A program made the position numbers and the translations under genes. The notes beneath the pieces were generated by a model. It was not told the DNA's origin, did no database searches, and was given only the letters and a program-made list of their open reading frames with translations. DNA of 8,214 bases from Streptomyces fulvoviolaceus (GTDB lineage Bacteria > Actinomycetota > Actinomycetes > Streptomycetales > Streptomycetaceae): the NCBI RefSeq assembly GCF_000718165.1, contig NZ_JOEY01000117.1:1-8214 (forward strand), written 5' to 3'. Below, one piece after another: positions 5,164 to 8,214 of this stretch. Every line of letters begins with the position of its first letter. Within the stretch, counting starts at the first letter, position 1.

Positions 5164-7197
5164 TCAGTACGCCGGCTTCAGCGCTCCCCCGGGAAGCTTC
5201 CCTTCGTCCTCCCGGGCCACGCTGCACATCACATGGCGGAATCCGGCGTCCCACTCCTCGTCCGAGGAGGACCACCCCCACATCTCGTGTCCGTCGCCAC
5301 GGGCCCAGTTGACGCCGTACTTCTCCTCACAGAGATCTCCCTTGTCCACGCTGTCCGCCGAGCCGTCGCCAGAGGCCCAGGTCCAGCCGACCATCTGCTC
5401 GTCGTGCGGCTTGTCGCAGCTCACCAGGATCTCGGTGTACGTGCCGTCTTCGTCCTCCTCGGAGTTGACGCAGTCACCCGGGCCCACCTGCGTCACGTAC
5501 ACCTCGTCGCCGAACCTGCGGAAGTCGCCGATCGGCCCGCCGAGGGTGGCGTTCTTCAGGAAGAGCAGGCAGGCCGAGTCCGGCGGCTCGCTCTGCCCCG
5601 TCCCGGGCGTGAGGACGTACAGCACCGGGTCGGCCATGGTCTTCCGCAACTCCGCGGTGCGCCGGGTGCACTCGCCCTGTACGGCCTCCGCACCGGACGC
5701 CTGTGCTGCGCCGTCGGCCGCGACGGTCGCGACGACCTGCCCCTCAGGGTCGTCGTCGTAGCAGTCGACGACCTTCAGGCCGGGCCGCCCCTTGAACTCC
5801 CCGCTCTTCCAGTCGGCGTCGACGCACTGCCCCGGCGCGAGACCCTCCCGCAGCCCCACCTGCTCGCCGTACGGGTGGGCGCCGCGGGTCACGGTCGGGG
5901 ACGGAGTCGGAGATGAAGTGGCAGCGACCTTCGCCCTGGCCTCCGGGCTCTTCGCCTCGGCCCCCTCGTCTCGGTACGTGGCGGCGCCCAGCGCGAACCC
6001 GCCGCTCCCGACCAGCACTGCGGCGAGCGCCAGCACCACAGGCGTAAGCCGGCGCTGCGGTCGGGGGGCGCCGCCCGAGGTGAACCGGGCGGGGGCGAGG
6101 CGAGCTTTCCAGGAAGGCGCTGAATGGCCGGTCTCCGTCGCGGTGGCAACGCCGTCGGCGTCCGCAGCGGCCTCGGACCCGACCGGGCCCTCGGACCGCC
6201 CGGAGTCCCCGGGCTCGCCGGCACCCCGGGACTGCCCCGATCCGGATCCGTGGCCGGCCACACCGCGTCCCGAACCGCCCGATGCGAAGCCCGCCCCGGC
6301 CGGAGCCTGCGCCCGGGCAGGGCCTGGGAACGTGGCCGGTGGCGCACCACGGGTTCCGGTATCCGCGCCCTCGGCGAGCAGTTCGCACGCTTGCTCCGCC
6401 TGCATGCGCTCCGACGGGTCCTTGGCCAGCAGCCCCATGATCACGCGCCCGAGCGGGCCGCCCGCCCGCTGCGGCACGGCGGGTTCCGTGTTCAGCGCCG
6501 CCATGAGACAGGCGTCGAGCGTGTCCCGCTCGAAGGGGGCGGCGCCCTCGACGGCGAAGTAGAGGGTGACGCCGAGCGAGAACAAGTCGGTTGCGGGCGT
6601 GGCCTCGCCACCGGACAGCCGCTCCGGCGCCACGAAGCCGGGGGTGCCGACCACCATGCCGGTCTGGGTGACCCGGGTCTCGCGGGGCCACAGCGATATG
6701 CCGTAGTCCGTCAGGAGGATCCGGCGGTCGGCGACGCCGGAATGGTCCGGCGCCAGCAGGATGTTGGAGGGTTTCACGTCCCGGTGGATGATGCCGAGGC
6801 GATGCCCGGCCCAGAGCGCGTCCAGGGCCGCCGCCCCGATCCCGGTCACCTCGTCGCTCGGCAACGAGCCGCGCTCCTTCACCACGGCCTGCAGATCACG
6901 CGTACCCGGCAGATACTCCATCACGATCCACGGGCGGTCGTCGTCCTCCACCACGTCGTACACCGTGATCACGTTCGGGTGCTCGCGCAGCTGCGCCGCC
7001 TTCAGCGCCTCCTTGCGTCCCCGGCCGACGAGATCACCGCCGGTGCCGTCCGGCTCCCGCGGTACGTCGATCTCCTTGACCGCGACCTGGACCCGGAGCT
7101 CCTCGTCCTCGGCCAGCCATACGTCTCCCCCACCGCCGGAACCCAGCCGCTGCCGCAGCCGGTACCGCCCGGCAATGACCCGTTCGTCCCGTGCCAC
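5164..7197 (-). CDS. Transmembrane serine/threonine protein kinase with two extracytoplasmic four-cysteine modules
   Basis: This encodes 677 residues from the GTG at 7195-7197, chosen because GAAGGGG lies about 6 bases upstream and the kinase fold starts almost at once (VIAGRYRLRQRLG). Kinase domain, about 11-275: glycine loop GSGGGGDVWLAE, Lys41 in VAVKEI, catalytic HRDVKPSN (Asp140, Lys142, Asn145), metal-binding DYG (164-166) instead of the usual DFG, activation segment GTPGFVAPE (184-192). All catalytic residues are present, so it should be active. A Gly/Pro/Ala-rich linker covers about 276-383. One membrane helix follows at about 384-408 (LTPVVLALAAVLVGSGGFAL). The extracytoplasmic part, 409-677, has a Ser/Thr/Pro tether and then eight cysteines (458, 479, 510, 543; 576, 594, 623, 658), two rounds of a four-cysteine pattern. 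The second includes GDC then SCDKPHDEQMVGWTWA, which recalls septum-formation-type domains. It likely phosphorylates Ser/Thr in response to an external signal. A longer reading from a GTG at 7365 would overlap the preceding stop as GTGA and add 56 residues. Confidence 0.9.
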   Translation of the reverse strand: MARDERVIAGRYRLRQRLGSGGGGDVWLAEDEELRVQVAVKEIDVPREPDGTGGDLVGRGRKEALKAAQLREHPNVITVYDVVEDDDRPWIVMEYLPGTRDLQAVVKERGSLPSDEVTGIGAAALDALWAGHRLGIIHRDVKPSNILLAPDHSGVADRRILLTDYGISLWPRETRVTQTGMVVGTPGFVAPERLSGGEATPATDLFSLGVTLYFAVEGAAPFERDTLDACLMAALNTEPAVPQRAGGPLGRVIMGLLAKDPSERMQAEQACELLAEGADTGTRGAPPATFPGPARAQAPAGAGFASGGSGRGVAGHGSGSGQSRGAGEPGDSGRSEGPVGSEAAADADGVATATETGHSAPSWKARLAPARFTSGGAPRPQRRLTPVVLALAAVLVGSGGFALGAATYRDEGAEAKSPEARAKVAATSSPTPSPTVTRGAHPYGEQVGLREGLAPGQCVDADWKSGEFKGRPGLKVVDCYDDDPEGQVVATVAADGAAQASGAEAVQGECTRRTAELRKTMADPVLYVLTPGTGQSEPPDSACLLFLKNATLGGPIGDFRRFGDEVYVTQVGPGDCVNSEEDEDGTYTEILVSCDKPHDEQMVGWTWASGDGSADSVDKGDLCEEKYGVNWARGDGHEMWGWSSSDEEWDAGFRHVMCSVAREDEGKLPGGALKPAY

Positions 7198-7361
7198 CAA
7201 CGTCCCCTTCTTCGACCGCGTTTGTCCACCGGCCGCCCGGAACCTTCCGGCGACCGCCGGCCCCATGCTCACTCGACCCGCTCGGGAGCCCTCCCGAACC
7301 ACCCGCGGACGCCCGTCCGCGTCAGGCCACACCCCCGGATCGCCCGGGTCCGCGCCGCCGC
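7198..7361. other. Gap between the kinase start and the preceding gene
   Basis: This 164-base gap on the minus-strand path carries the kinase ribosome-binding site and possibly its promoter. If the kinase starts at 7365 instead, the gap disappears and the two genes are translationally coupled. The stretch is GC-rich with G/C-biased third positions in the kinase frame, so coding use cannot be excluded. Confidence 0.4.
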
Positions 7362-8214
7362 TCACCGGACGACCAGCGCCTGGAAGGCGGCCTTCACGTC
7401 GGACTTGGTCTCCGCGACGTACTCGCTTGTCGAGTCCTCAGTGGTGTAGATGGACGCCGGGCAGCTCGTGCCGCTGATCTGGATCGTGCGGTTGGCGACA
7501 AGCTTCCCCGTACGCAACTCGTACACCTTCACCGGGATCGCGATCTTGTGGAAGGTCACGTACGAGCTGGCGCCGGAGTAACCGCTCTTGTAGTACGAGC
7601 AGGTCTCGACGGAGCTTCCGTAGGTCGGCTCGCCCATGCAGACCACCAGGACGGCGTCGGCGGGGTCGCCCGCCTTCCAGGAGCCGGGGAGCTGCTTCGA
7701 GAAGTCGGTGCTGTACTCGTCGTAGGCGTAGAACAACGCGCGGTTGGTGCCCTTGCCCATGGGCTTGGCGCCGCTGTACTTCGCCGGGCTGGAGCAGTAC
7801 TGGGGCTGTGCGCCGGACCCGCCGGCGAGCAGGTCGCGGACGTTGTCCAGCTCGATGCTCAGCGTGGCCTTCCTGGCGCCCGTCCGGGCCTGGTCCGCGA
7901 CGCCGTCGTCGGGGTACTGGTCGAGCAGCTGCTCGTAGTGCGTGCGGGCCGGCCCCCAACTGTCGTTCGCCATCAGGTCGTCGGCACATTCGACGAGCGC
8001 GGCGGGCCCGGTCCGCCGGACTGTGTCCGCGGTCCGGTCCAGGACGTCGTTGCCGCGCTTCCGGTCGCGGAGCCAGTCGGTGACGGTAACGGTGTCGCAG
8101 GGGTCGTCCCGGGAGGGGAATCGGGGTTCGTTCGTCGAATGTGTGACCTTTCCGTGTGGTGTTCGTTGGGTGTGATGAGCGGGTTGTCGAGGGGCTGTAC
8201 GGGGGGTGTGGGGT
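7362..8214 (-). CDS. Protein of unknown function, 5' end outside the window
   Basis: The frame is open from the right window edge to a stop at 7362-7364. The first ATG in view (7971-7973) has no ribosome-binding site, and the frame upstream of it stays protein-like (CDTVTVTDWLRDR, then AALVECADDLMANDSWG) with G/C third positions back to about 8117. I therefore treat the gene as entering from outside. Between 8118 and 8214 the codons are poorer in G/C at position three and give a Pro/Thr/His-rich stretch, either a linker or non-coding DNA. The visible protein has a helical segment with a TPR-like look (ARTHYEQLLDQYPDDGVADQAR), a Gly-rich break, then a probably beta-rich part with DAVLVVCMGE, ETCSYYKSG, VKVYELRTGKLVANRTIQISG and TSCPASIYTTE. 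Several cysteines (YCSS, VVCMG, TCSYY, SCPAS) suggest disulfides and an extracytoplasmic location. It lies directly upstream of the kinase on the same strand, probably in one transcript. I do not recognise a family. Confidence 0.65.
   Translation of the reverse strand, partial: PHTPRTAPRQPAHHTQRTPHGKVTHSTNEPRFPSRDDPCDTVTVTDWLRDRKRGNDVLDRTADTVRRTGPAALVECADDLMANDSWGPARTHYEQLLDQYPDDGVADQARTGARKATLSIELDNVRDLLAGGSGAQPQYCSSPAKYSGAKPMGKGTNRALFYAYDEYSTDFSKQLPGSWKAGDPADAVLVVCMGEPTYGSSVETCSYYKSGYSGASSYVTFHKIAIPVKVYELRTGKLVANRTIQISGTSCPASIYTTEDSTSEYVAETKSDVKAAFQALVVR

Noticed and set aside
5191..5202. Perfect palindrome gggaagcttccc near the kinase 3' end
   Set aside because: It has no loop and lies in coding sequence for EGKLPG; more likely chance than a terminator.
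6124..7449. 441-codon plus-strand open frame
   Set aside because: It lies opposite the kinase catalytic domain and linker. The kinase motifs settle the coding strand.
1..8214. CRISPR array, tRNA or rRNA genes
   Set aside because: No regularly spaced repeats and no cloverleaf or conserved rRNA sequence seen on either strand by eye.

Overview
The window looks like a Streptomyces (or close relative) chromosome segment. It is GC-rich, coding regions have strongly G/C-biased third codon positions, starts are often GTG, and the gene families (TnpB of the actinomycete type, IS982-like transposase, R61-like serine hydrolase, FHA protein, membrane Ser/Thr kinase) fit that group. This assignment is inferred from composition and family recognition only.

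Left part (1-1210) is a nest of two insertion sequences. The window opens inside a tnpB gene of an IS200/IS605-family element, whose right end I place at 661. Base 662 starts recognisable coding sequence of an IS982-type transposase on the opposite strand, which runs to a GTG at 1143 and carries a frameshift. The last 72 bases of the IS200/IS605 element (590-661) fold on paper into three nested stems capped by a GCAA tetraloop and end exactly at the junction. This is what the guide-RNA scaffold (omega RNA, also called reRNA) of a TnpB element should look like. The adjacent guide would then be IS982 sequence.

Middle part (1211-3691) holds a small intact membrane protein gene of the YrdB/DUF2568 type (minus strand), a 530-base stretch without a convincing gene, a secreted class-C beta-lactamase / DD-carboxypeptidase-like serine hydrolase (plus strand), and a 349-base non-coding gap with a candidate terminator.

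Right part (3692-8214) looks like a phospho-signalling neighbourhood: a cytoplasmic FHA-domain protein (minus) divergent from a small lipoprotein (plus), then, convergent with the lipoprotein, a transmembrane Ser/Thr kinase (minus) with a large extracytoplasmic region built from two four-cysteine modules, and upstream of it a gene of unknown function whose 5' end lies beyond the window. A reasonable but unproven reading is that the kinase senses something outside the membrane through its cysteine modules and phosphorylates threonines read by the FHA protein. The lipoprotein and the unknown protein would be surface or accessory partners.
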